Both the position numbers and the translations under genes were made by a program. Below the pieces are notes generated by a model. It saw only the letters and a list, made by a program, of their open reading frames with translations. It was not told where the DNA came from and ran no database searches. From assembly GCA_007127625.1 (NCBI GenBank), contig SKYZ01000417.1:1-11105 (forward strand): a stretch of DNA of 11,105 nt, in the 5' to 3' direction. This document shows positions 1 through 8,339 of this stretch, in pieces. This DNA comes from Aquisalimonas sp. GTDB taxonomy: Bacteria > Pseudomonadota > Gammaproteobacteria > Nitrococcales > Aquisalimonadaceae. Each line of letters starts with the position of its first letter. The first letter of the stretch is position 1.

Positions 1-700
1 CCCACTGGGCTGACAGGCTGCGATCCTTGGTGATGACCGTCCAGTCGTCCTTGAGCAGGCGGGTTTCCTTGCGGCCGGCGTTGATCATGGGCTCGATGGT
101 GAAGGTCATGCCCGCTTCCAGCGTCATGCCCTTGCCGGCGGTACCGTAGTGGAGGACCTGGGGTTCCTCGTGGAACTCGCTGCCGATCCCGTGGCCGCAG
201 TACTCCCGGACCACGGAGTAATTGTAACTCTCGGCGAACGTCTGAATGGCGGCGCCGATGTCGCCCAGGCGTGCGCCGGGACGGACCACGCGGATGCCTT
301 CCCACATGGCGGCATGAGTGACATCGCAAAGCCGCCGGCCAAGGATCGTCGGCTCCCCCACGTGATACATGCGGCTGGTGTCGCCGTGATAGCCGTCCTT
401 GATGACCGTGACGTCGATGTTGAGGATGTCGCCCTTCTTGAGCTTCTTCGGCCCGGGGATGCCATGGCAGACCACATGGTTCACGGAGGTGCATATTGAC
501 TTCGGAAAGCCGCGGTAATTCAGGGGGGCCGGCACCGCATGGTGCTGGTGCACGATGTAATCATGCGCGATCCGGTCCAGCTCCTCGGTGGTGACCCCCG
601 GGCGCACGTGCTCCTCCAGCAGACTCAGGACGTCCGCCGCCAGCTTTCCGGCGGCACGCATTTTCTCGATTTCATCGGCGGACTTGATGGTGACCGTCAT
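1..700 (-). CDS. map: Type I methionine aminopeptidase (partial, 3' end outside window)
   Basis: Removes the initiator methionine from nascent cytosolic proteins using a dinuclear metal centre. Translating the minus strand from ATG at 700-698 gives 233 residues with no stop before the window edge. The pita-bread-fold metal and catalytic residues fall where E. coli Map has them: His79 (in VCHGIPG), Asp96 (NIDVTV), Asp107 (GDTSR), His170 (YCGHGIG) and Glu203 (TIEP). The visible protein ends in LSAQW; E. coli continues with the last metal-ligand glutamate (SAQYEHT), so about 30 residues, including that ligand, lie off the left edge. This is truncation by the window, not a broken gene. A GGGAGA-like ribosome site (complement of 714-719) is 13 nt from the start, rather far, but no other in-frame start is near and the N-terminus (MTVTIKSADEIEKM) matches the family. 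It is transcribed divergently from rpsB, as in E. coli. I see no convincing -10/-35 for it. Confidence 0.97.
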   Translation of the reverse strand, partial: MTVTIKSADEIEKMRAAGKLAADVLSLLEEHVRPGVTTEELDRIAHDYIVHQHHAVPAPLNYRGFPKSICTSVNHVVCHGIPGPKKLKKGDILNIDVTVIKDGYHGDTSRMYHVGEPTILGRRLCDVTHAAMWEGIRVVRPGARLGDIGAAIQTFAESYNYSVVREYCGHGIGSEFHEEPQVLHYGTAGKGMTLEAGMTFTIEPMINAGRKETRLLKDDWTVITKDRSLSAQW

Positions 701-763
701 GGGTGCGCGCTGATCTCCCGTTGTCAGAATCGTCGCTTTGTTGGCGTCCCTCGAACGTCCGGC

Positions 764-780
764 ACGCCGGAATCCGGCGT
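764..780. promoter_or_regulatory. Perfect 17-nt palindrome upstream of the rpsB promoter
   Basis: ACGCCGGA and its exact reverse complement TCCGGCGT flank a single central A. As DNA it resembles an operator for a dimeric regulator. As RNA it could only form a six-pair stem with a GAATC loop. It lies 42 nt upstream of the rpsB -35 element and 63 nt upstream of the map start, so it could serve either gene. No known consensus is recognised and no second copy was noticed in the window. In GC-rich DNA it could also be chance. Confidence 0.35.
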
Positions 781-822
781 CTCTTCGATCGTTCCGAAAG
801 CGCTCTGTGGCGGGGTGCGAAA

Positions 823-851
823 TTGTCGCGGCAAGCAAGGTATGGTATAAA
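823..851 (+). promoter_or_regulatory. Sigma-70 promoter of rpsB
   Basis: A -35 element TTGTCG (823-828) is separated by exactly 17 nt from a -10 element TATAAA (846-851). A TG one base before the -10 (843-844) makes it an extended -10. It is followed by an alternating GC discriminator (852-859), the feature that makes stable-RNA and ribosomal-protein promoters sensitive to ppGpp and DksA. The start site should be near 858, giving a leader of about 150 nt. From memory, the E. coli rpsB promoter has the same extended -10 plus GCGCGC arrangement and is conserved among gammaproteobacteria. It is the only clear sigma-70 promoter I can find for the ten-gene rightward run. Confidence 0.85.
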
Positions 852-857
852 GCGCGC

Positions 858-1000
858 GCTTCACAGGCAAATGCCGGAAGCAAAAACCATGGTCGCCAGC
901 GTGCGGCCGACTACACACCCGCATCGTGAAAACCGGTCCAGGGGGTTGCCCTCACGGGTTCCTGACCGGGATGCGGGGAGGCCCAAACCCGAATAGGAGA
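858..1000 (+). promoter_or_regulatory. rpsB leader with hairpins and pseudoknot (putative S2 autoregulatory leader)
   Basis: Base pairing found by hand: hairpin I, 858-862 with 877-881 plus 866-868 with 873-875 (AAAT loop); hairpin II, 891-897 with 905-912 (one G-U pair and one bulge); hairpin III, an outer helix 918-924 with 971-977 (CCCGCAT/ATGCGGG) and an inner helix 933-942 with 961-969 (nine pairs and one bulged C). The 943-960 loop ends in CGGGTT (955-960), which is exactly complementary to AACCCG at 986-991 and so can form a pseudoknot. The Shine-Dalgarno AGGAGA (995-1000, 8 nt before the ATG) starts only four bases later. In E. coli, excess S2 represses rpsB-tsf through the rpsB 5' leader, and a structured S2 leader is known in gammaproteobacteria. 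The structure here is seen; the S2 response is inferred by homology. Confidence 0.75.
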
Positions 1001-1008
1001 ATCCCATC

Positions 1009-1791
1009 ATGGCCAACGTGTCCATGCGAGAAATGCTGGAGGCGGGTGTCCACTTCGGCCACCAGACCCGCTTCTGGAATCCCAAGATGGCGCCGTACAT
1101 CTTCGGTGAGCGCAACAAGATCCACATCATCAACCTGGAAAAAACCCTGCCGCTCTACCAGGACGCCCTGAACTTCATGGGCAAGCTGGCGGCCAACGGC
1201 GGCAAGATCCTGTTCGTCGGCACCAAGCGTGCTGCGCGGGATGCGGTCCGCGCCGAGGCGAAACGGTGCAACATGCCGTATGTTGACCATCGCTGGCTCG
1301 GCGGCATGATGACCAACTTCCGCACCGTCAAGCAGTCCATCCGGCGCCTGAAGGATCTCGAGCAGCAGGAAGAGGACGGCACCTTCCGCAAGCTGGTCAA
1401 GAAGGAAGCCCTGGAGCTGACCCGCGAGAAGGACAAGCTGGATCGTTCGCTGTCCGGCATCAAGGACATGGAGCGCCTGCCCGACGCCATGTTCGTGATC
1501 GACGTCGGCTACGAGAACATCGCCATCAAGGAAGCGCAGAAGCTCAACATCCCGGTGGTGGGCGTGGTGGACACCAACAACCCGCTGCAGGGGATCGACT
1601 ACGTCATTCCCGGCAATGATGACGCCATCCGCGCCATCCAGCTCTACACCCGTGGGGCGGCGGACGCCATCCAGGATGCCAAGGCCTCGTCGGTGAAGCC
1701 GGGCGCCAACGAAAAGGATGATTTCGTCGAGGTGCGGGAGAACCAGGATTCCCAGGAATCCGATGCGGACGAAGGCGCTGCGGCGCAATAG
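1009..1791 (+). CDS. rpsB: 30S ribosomal protein S2
   Basis: Binds late to the 30S subunit between head and body and is needed for S1 to join. The 260 residues begin [19 protein letters not shown], nearly identical to E. coli S2. Family landmarks include the WNPKM region (23-27), GTKRAA (71-76), HRWLGG (94-99), the helical hairpin at about 103-155 that forms the protruding coiled coil, and PGNDDAIRA (201-209). The protein is about 20 residues longer than E. coli S2 because of an acidic, probably disordered C-terminal tail (about 235-258, rich in D and E). The ATG start has AGGAGA 8 nt upstream. This is the first gene of the rightward cluster, followed by tsf as in nearly all bacteria, and probably autoregulated through its leader. 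Confidence 0.98.
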   Translation: MANVSMREMLEAGVHFGHQTRFWNPKMAPYIFGERNKIHIINLEKTLPLYQDALNFMGKLAANGGKILFVGTKRAARDAVRAEAKRCNMPYVDHRWLGGMMTNFRTVKQSIRRLKDLEQQEEDGTFRKLVKKEALELTREKDKLDRSLSGIKDMERLPDAMFVIDVGYENIAIKEAQKLNIPVVGVVDTNNPLQGIDYVIPGNDDAIRAIQLYTRGAADAIQDAKASSVKPGANEKDDFVEVRENQDSQESDADEGAAAQ

Positions 1792-1800
1792 CAGGATCTG

Positions 1801-1831
1801 GCGGGCGGTCAGGGATATATTGGCCGCCCGC
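1801..1831 (+). terminator. rpsB-tsf intercistronic hairpin (possible attenuator)
   Basis: GCGGGCGG (1801-1808) pairs perfectly with CCGCCCGC (1824-1831), extendable by a G-U and a C-G pair around an 11-nt AT-rich loop. It begins 9 nt after the rpsB stop. The following bases (TTCGTGG) are not a proper U-tract, so full intrinsic termination is unlikely. A partial terminator, an RNase-resistant 3' end or a processing site separating the abundant S2 and EF-Ts messages fits better. I recall a terminator-like structure described between rpsB and tsf in E. coli. The stem is certain; its function is not. Confidence 0.45.
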
Positions 1832-1847
1832 TTCGTGGATTGACGGG

Positions 1848-1876
1848 CCCGGAGCGCGCCCCTGGCGCCGCCCGGG
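1848..1876 (+). promoter_or_regulatory. Second GC-rich hairpin in the tsf leader
   Basis: CCCGG (1848-1852) pairs with CCGGG (1872-1876), GC (1854-1855) with GC (1870-1871), and GCGCC (1856-1860) with GGCGC (1864-1868), around a CCT loop. That gives twelve G-C pairs with single-base bulges at 1853 and 1869. No U-tract follows. It ends 38 nt before the tsf start and 25 nt before its ribosome binding site, so it does not mask initiation directly. It may stabilise the 5' end of a processed tsf message or pause RNA polymerase together with the hairpin at 1801-1831. Confidence 0.4.
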
Positions 1877-1914
1877 TTGCGTGGTTACAGCGAACAGAGC
1901 GAGAGGACGGGAAC

Positions 1915-2796
1915 ATGGCGATTACAGCTGCCCAGGTGAAGGAGCTCCGTGAGCGCACCGGCTCCGGCATGATGGAATGCAAGAAGGCCCTGGTGGAGGC
2001 GGACGGCGACATCGATGCCGCCATCGAGGCCATGCGCAAGAAAGGCTTGGCCAAGGCCGAGAAGAAGGCCGACCGCGTGGCCGCGGAAGGCAAGATCGTG
2101 ACCAAGGTGTCCGACGACGGCCGCCAGGGCGTGATCCTGGAGATGAACAGCGAGACGGACTTCGTCTCCGCTGGCGATGATTTCACCAACTTCGCCAACG
2201 CCGTGGCCGCCATCATTCTCGACAGGCAGCCCGCCGACGAGAATGCGCTGCTGGAGCTCGACTTTGACGGCGAACGCGACGTCCACACCGCCCGCAAGGA
2301 GTTGGTGGCAAAGATCGGTGAGAACATCCAGTTGCGCCGCTTCCATCTGTACAGCACCGAGTCCGGGCAGATTGCCCAGTACCTGCATGGGGTACGCATC
2401 GGCGTGATGGTGGAGATGGAAGGCGGCGATGCCCAGCTGGGCCGGGACATCGCCATGCACGTCGCCGCCAGTAACCCGCTGGCCGTGGACGAAAACGACA
2501 TGCCTGCAGACGTGCTCGAGAAGGAGCGCGCCATTCTCAAGGCCCAGGCCGAAGAGAGCGGCAAGCCGCCGGAGATTGTCGAGAAGATGCTCGACGGCCG
2601 GGTGAAGAAGTACCTCAAGGAGACCACGCTCCTGGGGCAGCCCTTCGTCAAGGATCCCGACCAGACCGTCGCCGAGCTGCTCAAGGCCGCCGGCGCCACG
2701 GTCAAGCGCTTCACGCGATTCGAGGTCGGCGAGGGCATCGAGAAGCAGGAAGGCAACTTTGCCGACGAGGTGATGGCCCAGGTTCGCGGATCCTGA
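1915..2796 (+). CDS. tsf: Translation elongation factor Ts
   Basis: Guanine-nucleotide exchange factor that displaces GDP from EF-Tu. The protein has 293 residues (E. coli 283). The N-terminal UBA-like domain (about 1-52) contains [16 protein letters not shown], followed by the core with the TDFV motif at 81-84, whose Asp-Phe pair wedges into EF-Tu. The dimerisation and coiled-coil part follows, and the C-terminal region (about 275-293) is conserved. The start at 1915 gives [16 protein letters not shown], which aligns with E. coli [17 protein letters not shown], and has AGAGGA (1902-1907) 7 nt upstream. An in-frame ATG at 1840 would add 25 residues of non-conserved sequence running through the intercistronic hairpins, so I reject it. 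It lies 123 nt after rpsB, is presumably cotranscribed, and is the second target of S2 autocontrol in E. coli. Confidence 0.97.
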   Translation: MAITAAQVKELRERTGSGMMECKKALVEADGDIDAAIEAMRKKGLAKAEKKADRVAAEGKIVTKVSDDGRQGVILEMNSETDFVSAGDDFTNFANAVAAIILDRQPADENALLELDFDGERDVHTARKELVAKIGENIQLRRFHLYSTESGQIAQYLHGVRIGVMVEMEGGDAQLGRDIAMHVAASNPLAVDENDMPADVLEKERAILKAQAEESGKPPEIVEKMLDGRVKKYLKETTLLGQPFVKDPDQTVAELLKAAGATVKRFTRFEVGEGIEKQEGNFADEVMAQVRGS

Positions 2797-3540
<744 letters not shown>

Positions 3541-3545
3541 CTACC

Positions 3546-4103
3546 GTGATCGAGGATATCGAAAAGGACGCGCGCCAGCGGATGAAGAAGTCGGTGGAGT
3601 CGCTGCGTCAGGATCTGGTGAAGATCCGCACCGGGCGAGCCCACTCCAGCCTGCTCGACCACGTAACCGTCGAGTACTACGGTATGGAGGTGCCGATCAA
3701 CCAGGTGGCCAACGTCAGCGCCAGCGATGCGCGGACGCTGCTGGTAACGCCCTTCGAAAAGGGCATGGGACAGAAGATCGAGAAGGCCATCATCCAGTCC
3801 GACCTGGGGCTCAACCCGGCGTCCCAGGGTGATGTGCTCCGGGTGCCCATGCCGGCTTTGAATGAGGAGCGGCGCAAGGAGCTGGTGCGGTTCGTGCGCA
3901 ACGAGGCCGAGCAGGCCCGGGTGGCGATCCGCAATGTCCGGCGCGATGCCAACAACGATCTCAAGACCCTGATGAAGGAAAAGGAGATCACGGAAGACGA
4001 TCAGAAGCGTGGCGAAGAGCGCATCCAGAAGCTCACCGACCAGTTCGTCGCCCAGGTGGACGAAGCCCTGGAGCAGAAGGAACAGGAGCTCATGGCGGTC
4101 TGA
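3546..4103 (+). CDS. frr: Ribosome recycling factor
   Basis: Splits post-termination ribosomes together with EF-G. From GTG 3546 the protein has 185 residues, exactly the E. coli length, and starts [13 protein letters not shown] against E. coli MISDIRKDAEVRM. The overlapping ATG at 3537 would add three residues (188 aa) and share bases with the pyrH stop; it is the likely automated call but has no usable ribosome site. The long three-helix bundle flanks a small inserted domain (about 31-104, with VEYYG at 42-46 and SDLGLNP at 85-91). KIRTGRA (26-32) and [16 protein letters not shown] (121-136) are the family hallmarks, including Arg132, important for 50S binding in E. coli. It lies between pyrH and uppS in the conserved order. 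Confidence 0.96.
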   Translation: MIEDIEKDARQRMKKSVESLRQDLVKIRTGRAHSSLLDHVTVEYYGMEVPINQVANVSASDARTLLVTPFEKGMGQKIEKAIIQSDLGLNPASQGDVLRVPMPALNEERRKELVRFVRNEAEQARVAIRNVRRDANNDLKTLMKEKEITEDDQKRGEERIQKLTDQFVAQVDEALEQKEQELMAV

Positions 4104-4106
4104 TCC

Positions 4107-4154
4107 CCGGGAGCCGGCCCGGAGCCAGCAACACGGGCGGGTTTCGGGGCCCGC
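4107..4154 (+). other. GC-rich intercistronic hairpins between frr and uppS
   Basis: The 87-nt gap holds two small stems: CCGGG (4107-4111) with CCCGG (4118-4122), and CGGGC (4134-4138) with GCCCG (4149-4153) or, shifted, GCGGG with CCCGC. Neither is followed by a U-tract, so this is not an intrinsic terminator. It marks the break between the translation genes and the envelope genes and might affect mRNA stability. Short GC stems are common by chance at this base composition. Confidence 0.25.
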
Positions 4155-4190
4155 AATGCAGCCTGGCAGGCCCAACGCGCGGCGGGAACG

Positions 4191-4955
4191 ATGAGCGACG
4201 TATCAGCGGAAAGGAAGGATCCCCGGCGGGATGTCCCGCGCCATATCGCCATTGTCATGGATGGTAACGGGCGCTGGGCCAAGGCGCGGATGATGCCGCG
4301 GCAGGCCGGCCACCGGGCCGGCGCCGAATCCGTGCGTCAGGTGGTCGAAGCCGCCGGCAAGATGGGCGTGGAGGTCCTGACTCTGTTCGCGTTCAGCAGT
4401 GAGAACTGGGCGCGTCCGCAGGAGGAGGTGTCCGTGCTCATGGACTTGTTCCTCCGCACCCTGGAGAAGGAGTCCGTGCGCCTGCACGAGCACAACGTGC
4501 GCATCCGCATGATCGGGGATCGCGCTCGCCTGTCGCGGCGCCTGCAGGAGCAGATGGCATCGGCGGAGGCGCTCACCGCGGACAATACCGGCCTCACCCT
4601 GGTCATTGCTGCGAGCTACGGCGGCCGCTGGGATCTGGCAGAGGCCGCGCGGCGCATGGCGCGGGATGCCCGTGACGGACGGCTGGATCCGGGCGAAGTC
4701 AACGAGCAGTGCATGGCCTCCTACCTGAGCCTGGATGGCCTGCCGGATCCGGATCTGCTGATCCGCACCGGGGGCGAGAAGCGCATCAGCAACTTCCTCC
4801 TCTGGCACCTGGCCTACGCGGAACTCCTGTTCGTGGACACCCTCTGGCCCGATTTCGGTGTCGACGAGCTGCACTCGGCGGTTGATGCCTATGCGGGTCG
4901 CGAGCGCCGCTTTGGCAGGACGGGAGAGCAGGTGGAGCGGGTCGGCCGTGCTTAA
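4191..4955 (+). CDS. uppS: Undecaprenyl diphosphate synthase (cis-prenyltransferase)
   Basis: Adds eight isopentenyl units in cis to farnesyl diphosphate, giving the C55 lipid carrier used for peptidoglycan and O-antigen. The protein has 254 residues, the normal length. Key motifs are IVMDGNGRWAK (21-31) with catalytic Asp24, GHRAG (40-44) with the conserved His41, FAFSSENW (66-73), the RTGGEKRISNFLLW block (192-205) that binds IPP diphosphate, and Glu211 in AYAEL, the metal-linked glutamate. Soluble, acting at the inner membrane face. The ATG start has only a weak ribosome site (GCGGGAA); the first 15 residues are variable in this family, so the start is less certain than the identity. Its end overlaps cdsA by 8 nt. 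Confidence 0.96.
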   Translation: MSDVSAERKDPRRDVPRHIAIVMDGNGRWAKARMMPRQAGHRAGAESVRQVVEAAGKMGVEVLTLFAFSSENWARPQEEVSVLMDLFLRTLEKESVRLHEHNVRIRMIGDRARLSRRLQEQMASAEALTADNTGLTLVIAASYGGRWDLAEAARRMARDARDGRLDPGEVNEQCMASYLSLDGLPDPDLLIRTGGEKRISNFLLWHLAYAELLFVDTLWPDFGVDELHSAVDAYAGRERRFGRTGEQVERVGRA

Positions 4956-5763
4956 GTGGCGGTGGATCACCGCCCTGGCCCTGTTGCCCCTGGTTCTCGG
5001 GGCGGTGTTCCTGCTGCCCAATGCCGGTTTCGCCCTGGTCATGCTGCTGGTGGTGGCGCTGGGCGCGTGGGAATGGGCGGCGCTGGTGGGCCTGCATGAG
5101 CATGGGGTGCGAGCGGCGTACGTGGTCGCGATGGTGGCGGTTGCCGCCTGCACATGGCTGCTGTTCCCGTTCCCCCTGCTCACGGCAACGGTGCTCTCTC
5201 TGGGCGCTCTGGTCTGGTGCGTGCTGGCGGTCTGGCAGGTGCGTTTCGAACTTGGCCGGGCGCGGGCGGAGGCGTTGTCCGGGTTGCCCGGCATGACCCT
5301 GGGGGTGCTCCTGCTGGTTCCGGCCTGGTTCGCGCTGGTGTGGATGCACGACCGTCCGGATGGACCCTGGGTGGTTGTGGTGGTTCTGGTGCTGACCTGG
5401 GCGGCGGATGTCGGCGCGTTCTTCGCGGGGCGCTGGTTCGGGCGCCGCCGCCTGGCGCCACGGACGAGCCCCGGCAAGACCCGGGAAGGTGCCCTGGGCG
5501 GTCTGGTCCTGGCGGTGGCTCTGGTCTGGGGCATGAGTGTCGTGCTGCCGGTGTATCTGCCCGGGTTCGGGGCCCTCGCCCTGTTGGCGCTGGTGACCGT
5601 TGCCGCCTCCATTCTCGGTGACCTGTTCGAGAGCATGGTCAAGCGCCTGCGCGGCGTGAAGGACAGCGGCACGCTGTTGCCCGGTCACGGTGGCGTGCTC
5701 GACCGGATCGATTCCCTGACCGCAACGGCGCCGGTGTTCGCAGCGGGGCTGGTATGGCTGTGA
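4948..5763 (+). CDS. cdsA: Phosphatidate cytidylyltransferase (CDP-diglyceride synthase)
   Basis: Integral inner-membrane enzyme that makes CDP-diacylglycerol from phosphatidic acid and CTP, the precursor of all phospholipids. From GTG 4948 the protein has 271 residues and starts [16 protein letters not shown], matching E. coli MLKYRLISAFVLIPVV. GGTGGAG (4931-4937) is 10 nt upstream. An ATG at 4858 in the same frame lies deep inside uppS and would add 30 non-homologous, polar residues. Most of the chain is hydrophobic, with about seven or eight likely membrane helices. The CDS signature spans 239-265: VKR at 241-243, VKDSG at 247-251, PGHGG at 255-259 and DRID at 262-265, containing the metal-binding aspartates. 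[11 protein letters not shown] (171-181) is also typical. It overlaps uppS by 8 nt and dxr by 10 nt, so the three are probably translationally coupled. Confidence 0.96.
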   Translation: MLKWRWITALALLPLVLGAVFLLPNAGFALVMLLVVALGAWEWAALVGLHEHGVRAAYVVAMVAVAACTWLLFPFPLLTATVLSLGALVWCVLAVWQVRFELGRARAEALSGLPGMTLGVLLLVPAWFALVWMHDRPDGPWVVVVVLVLTWAADVGAFFAGRWFGRRRLAPRTSPGKTREGALGGLVLAVALVWGMSVVLPVYLPGFGALALLALVTVAASILGDLFESMVKRLRGVKDSGTLLPGHGGVLDRIDSLTATAPVFAAGLVWL

Positions 5764-6950
5764 CCACGGTTTCGGTTCTCGGTGCCACTGGATCCATTGG
5801 CACCAGTACCCTGGACGTGCTGCGGCGGAATCCGGATGCCTTCCGTGTGGTTGCGCTCACCGGCCACCGCAACGTGAAGCTGCTGGAGGCGCAGTGCCGG
5901 GAGTTCGCGCCTGAGGTCGCGGTGGTCGCCGACGCCGAGCGCGCCGCGGACCTGCGTCTGCGCCTTGCCGACGCCGGGCTTGGCACGGAGGTGCACCATG
6001 GGGATCAGGGCCTGGAAGCAGCCGCCGGAGTCGATGCCGAGATTACCGTGGCGGCCATCGTCGGTGCGGCGGGGCTGCGCCCCACGTTGAAGGCCGTGGC
6101 CAGGGGGCGGCGCATCCTGCTGGCCAACAAGGAATCACTGGTCATGGGCGGGGCACTGTTCATGGCGGCGGTGGAGCGCAGCGGCGCAGAACTCCTGCCC
6201 GTGGACAGCGAGCACAACGCGATTTTTCAGTGCCTGCCGGGGAACTTTTGCCGGGGGCGGCTCGTCGATAGCGGAGTAAGCCGCGTCGTGCTGACGGCAT
6301 CCGGGGGTCCGTTCCGGGACTGGGCAGTCGATGCGCTCCAGGGAGTCACGCCGGAGCAGGCCTGTGCGCATCCCAACTGGAGCATGGGCCGCAAGATCTC
6401 GGTGGATTCGGCAACCCTGATGAACAAGGGGCTGGAGGTGATCGAGGCGTCGTGGCTGTTCGGTCTCGAACCGGCACAGCTGGACGTGGTGATCCACCCC
6501 CAGAGCATCGTGCATTCGTTCGTGGAGTATGCTGACGGTTCCATGCTGGCCCAACTGGGAAATCCGGACATGCGTACGCCCATTGCCCATGCGCTGGCCT
6601 GGCCACGACGGATTCCGGCCGGTGTGCCGCCCCTGGACCTGGTGCGGCTCGGGCAGCTTGAGTTTCGGGCACCGGATACGTCGCGCTTCCGTTGCCTTGA
6701 CTTCGCCTTCCGTGCCCTGCGGGAGGGTGGCGCCAGCGGGGCGGTTCTGAATGCGGCAAACGAAGCCGCCGTGGAGGCCTTTCTGGAACGTCGCCTGCCC
6801 TTTACCCGGATTCCGGATGTCATTGCCACCGCCCTGGACGAGTTCGCCGGTACCGATGCCACGGACCTGGACGCGCTCCTGGCCCTGGATCGGGAAGTGC
6901 GTGACCGGGCCCGGGCCATGATCGGGGACTGCGCGGGAGGGATGCAGTGA
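5754..6950 (+). CDS. dxr: 1-deoxy-D-xylulose-5-phosphate reductoisomerase
   Basis: Converts DXP to MEP with NADPH and a divalent metal, the committed step of the MEP isoprenoid pathway and the target of fosmidomycin. It has 398 residues, the same as E. coli. The N-terminal Rossmann domain shows GATGSIG (10-16). LLANKESLV (122-130) follows, and the metal ligands are Asp151 and Glu153 in PVDSEHNA and Glu231 in NKGLEVIEA. The flexible active-site loop with [16 protein letters not shown] (206-221) is intact, as is the C-terminal helical domain with LNAANE. The start overlaps the last 10 nt of cdsA; a GGGG run 5 nt upstream is a weak ribosome site, consistent with coupled reinitiation. Its place after cdsA matches the Pseudomonas-type order, not the enterobacterial one. 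It feeds isoprenoid precursors to UppS. Confidence 0.97.
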   Translation: MAVTTVSVLGATGSIGTSTLDVLRRNPDAFRVVALTGHRNVKLLEAQCREFAPEVAVVADAERAADLRLRLADAGLGTEVHHGDQGLEAAAGVDAEITVAAIVGAAGLRPTLKAVARGRRILLANKESLVMGGALFMAAVERSGAELLPVDSEHNAIFQCLPGNFCRGRLVDSGVSRVVLTASGGPFRDWAVDALQGVTPEQACAHPNWSMGRKISVDSATLMNKGLEVIEASWLFGLEPAQLDVVIHPQSIVHSFVEYADGSMLAQLGNPDMRTPIAHALAWPRRIPAGVPPLDLVRLGQLEFRAPDTSRFRCLDFAFRALREGGASGAVLNAANEAAVEAFLERRLPFTRIPDVIATALDEFAGTDATDLDALLALDREVRDRARAMIGDCAGGMQ

Positions 6951-8302
6951 GCGGCGTCGGCGTCAGCGTTCTCGCGTTTCTGGTTGCCATCGCTATCCTG
7001 GTGGCCTTCCACGAATTCGGCCATTACTGGACGGCCCGGCGCCTGGGCGTGAAGGTGCTGCGCTACTCCATCGGCTTCGGTACGCCGTTGCTCACCTGGC
7101 GTCGCGGAGCCGATCAGACTGAATACGTCATTGCCGCGATCCCCCTGGGCGGTTACGTCAAGATGCTGGACGAGCGCGAAGCGCCGGTGGCCGAGGACGA
7201 AAGACACCGTGCGTTCAACGTGCAGCCGCTGTGGCGCCGAACCCTGATTGTCCTCGCCGGGCCGGGCGCCAATTTCCTGCTCGCCATTGCCGTCTACTGG
7301 TTGCTGTTCGTCGTCGGAACACAGGAGCTTCGCCCCGTGATCGGTCCGGTGGAGCCGGAGACGCCGGCGGCGGAAGCCGGGCTCCAGGAAGGCGACGAGA
7401 TCCTGGCCCTGGAGGGGCGCCGGACGCCGGCCTGGGATCGTGTGCTCATGGAGTTCATGGAGGGGGGGCTGCGCGGCCGGGTAGTGGACGTGCAGGTGCG
7501 CACGGAAGACGGTCGTGAAATCGTGCGCGAGATGGATCTCGGTGGCCTGCCACGGCTTGGCGATGATCCCGATCTGCTGCGGGTCATCGGCCTGCAGCCC
7601 TGGCAACCCCGTATCGAGGCGCGCATCGGCGAACTGATCGATGGCGGGGCGGCTGCCCGTGCCGGGTTGCAGTCAGGTGATACGGTCACGGCTGTTGCCG
7701 GTGAACCGGTGGACCAGTGGCGGGATCTGGTTTCGGCCCTGAACAATCGGGCCGGGGAAAGCGTGACTCTCGCTCTGGAGCGCGATGGTGTCACGCGCGA
7801 GGTGGGTGTCGATCTCAACCCGGCGGGCTCCGATCGCGGCGTTCTCGGCGTGCGACCGGACATCGAGCCCGACGCCTTCGCACACATGTTCCATACCGTG
7901 CGCTACGGACCGGTGGAATCCGTGGGCGAAGCGGTGCAGAACACCTGGCAGACCGGTGTACTCACGGTGCAGGTGCTGGGCAAGATGCTCATCGGTGAAG
8001 CGTCACTGAAGAATCTCAGTGGCCCCATCAACATTGCCCAGTACGCCGGGGATACCGCATCCACCGGGCTGGTACCGTTCCTGAAATTCCTGGCGCTGAT
8101 CAGCATCAGTCTCGGCGTGATCAACCTGTTGCCGATCCCGATCCTCGACGGTGGTCACCTGATGTACTTCGTTGCGGAGGCGATCAAGGGCAGCCCGGTC
8201 TCGGAGCAGGCCCAGGCCATTGGCCAGCAGATCGGGATACTGATGCTGATCCTGCTCATGGGATTGGCGTTTTACAACGATATCGCCCGGCTTCTCGGTT
8301 GA
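6947..8302 (+). CDS. rseP: RIP zinc metalloprotease RseP (site-2 protease)
   Basis: Inner-membrane intramembrane protease that cuts anti-sigma factor RseA after DegS, releasing sigma-E, and also clears remnant signal peptides. The protein has 451 residues (E. coli 450). The first membrane helix carries the zinc motif HEFGH (22-26, catalytic Glu23). The conserved membrane-reentrant loop and GGYVKM segment (68-73) follow. A second helix lies around 100-123, then two tandem periplasmic PDZ domains (about 125-215 and 218-305). The third helix has [12 protein letters not shown] (393-404), including the zinc-ligand Asp401, and the last helix is about 428-443. The GTG start gives a 4-nt GTGA overlap with the dxr stop, with GGGAGG (6935-6940) 6 nt upstream. 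It precedes bamA and skp, whose products guard the outer membrane monitored by sigma-E. Confidence 0.97.
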   Translation: MSGVGVSVLAFLVAIAILVAFHEFGHYWTARRLGVKVLRYSIGFGTPLLTWRRGADQTEYVIAAIPLGGYVKMLDEREAPVAEDERHRAFNVQPLWRRTLIVLAGPGANFLLAIAVYWLLFVVGTQELRPVIGPVEPETPAAEAGLQEGDEILALEGRRTPAWDRVLMEFMEGGLRGRVVDVQVRTEDGREIVREMDLGGLPRLGDDPDLLRVIGLQPWQPRIEARIGELIDGGAAARAGLQSGDTVTAVAGEPVDQWRDLVSALNNRAGESVTLALERDGVTREVGVDLNPAGSDRGVLGVRPDIEPDAFAHMFHTVRYGPVESVGEAVQNTWQTGVLTVQVLGKMLIGEASLKNLSGPINIAQYAGDTASTGLVPFLKFLALISISLGVINLLPIPILDGGHLMYFVAEAIKGSPVSEQAQAIGQQIGILMLILLMGLAFYNDIARLLG

Positions 8303-8339
8303 CCGGTTCCTGATTCGACAACATTGACAAAGACTTCTT

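Larger units (their letters stand above)
701..1008. other. Divergent map / rpsB intergenic region
   Basis: This 308-nt stretch has no credible gene. From left to right it holds the map ribosome binding site, about 100 nt with only a 17-nt palindrome (764-780), the rpsB promoter (823-851), and the structured rpsB leader (about 858-1000) ending in the rpsB Shine-Dalgarno sequence. Short open frames on both strands overlap the promoter and leader and have no recognisable protein or good ribosome site. The region from about 781 to 822 shows nothing I can name; an UP element is not evident because it is not AT-rich. Confidence 0.85.

Noticed and set aside
539..996. Short rightward open frames across the start of map and the intergenic region
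   Set aside because: They overlap map in antisense or run through the rpsB promoter and structured leader, have no ribosome site, and give no recognisable protein.
1840..1914. Upstream ATG extending EF-Ts by 25 residues
   Set aside because: The added sequence is not conserved, passes through a stable hairpin and lacks a ribosome site; ATG 1915 has a good one and matches family N-termini.
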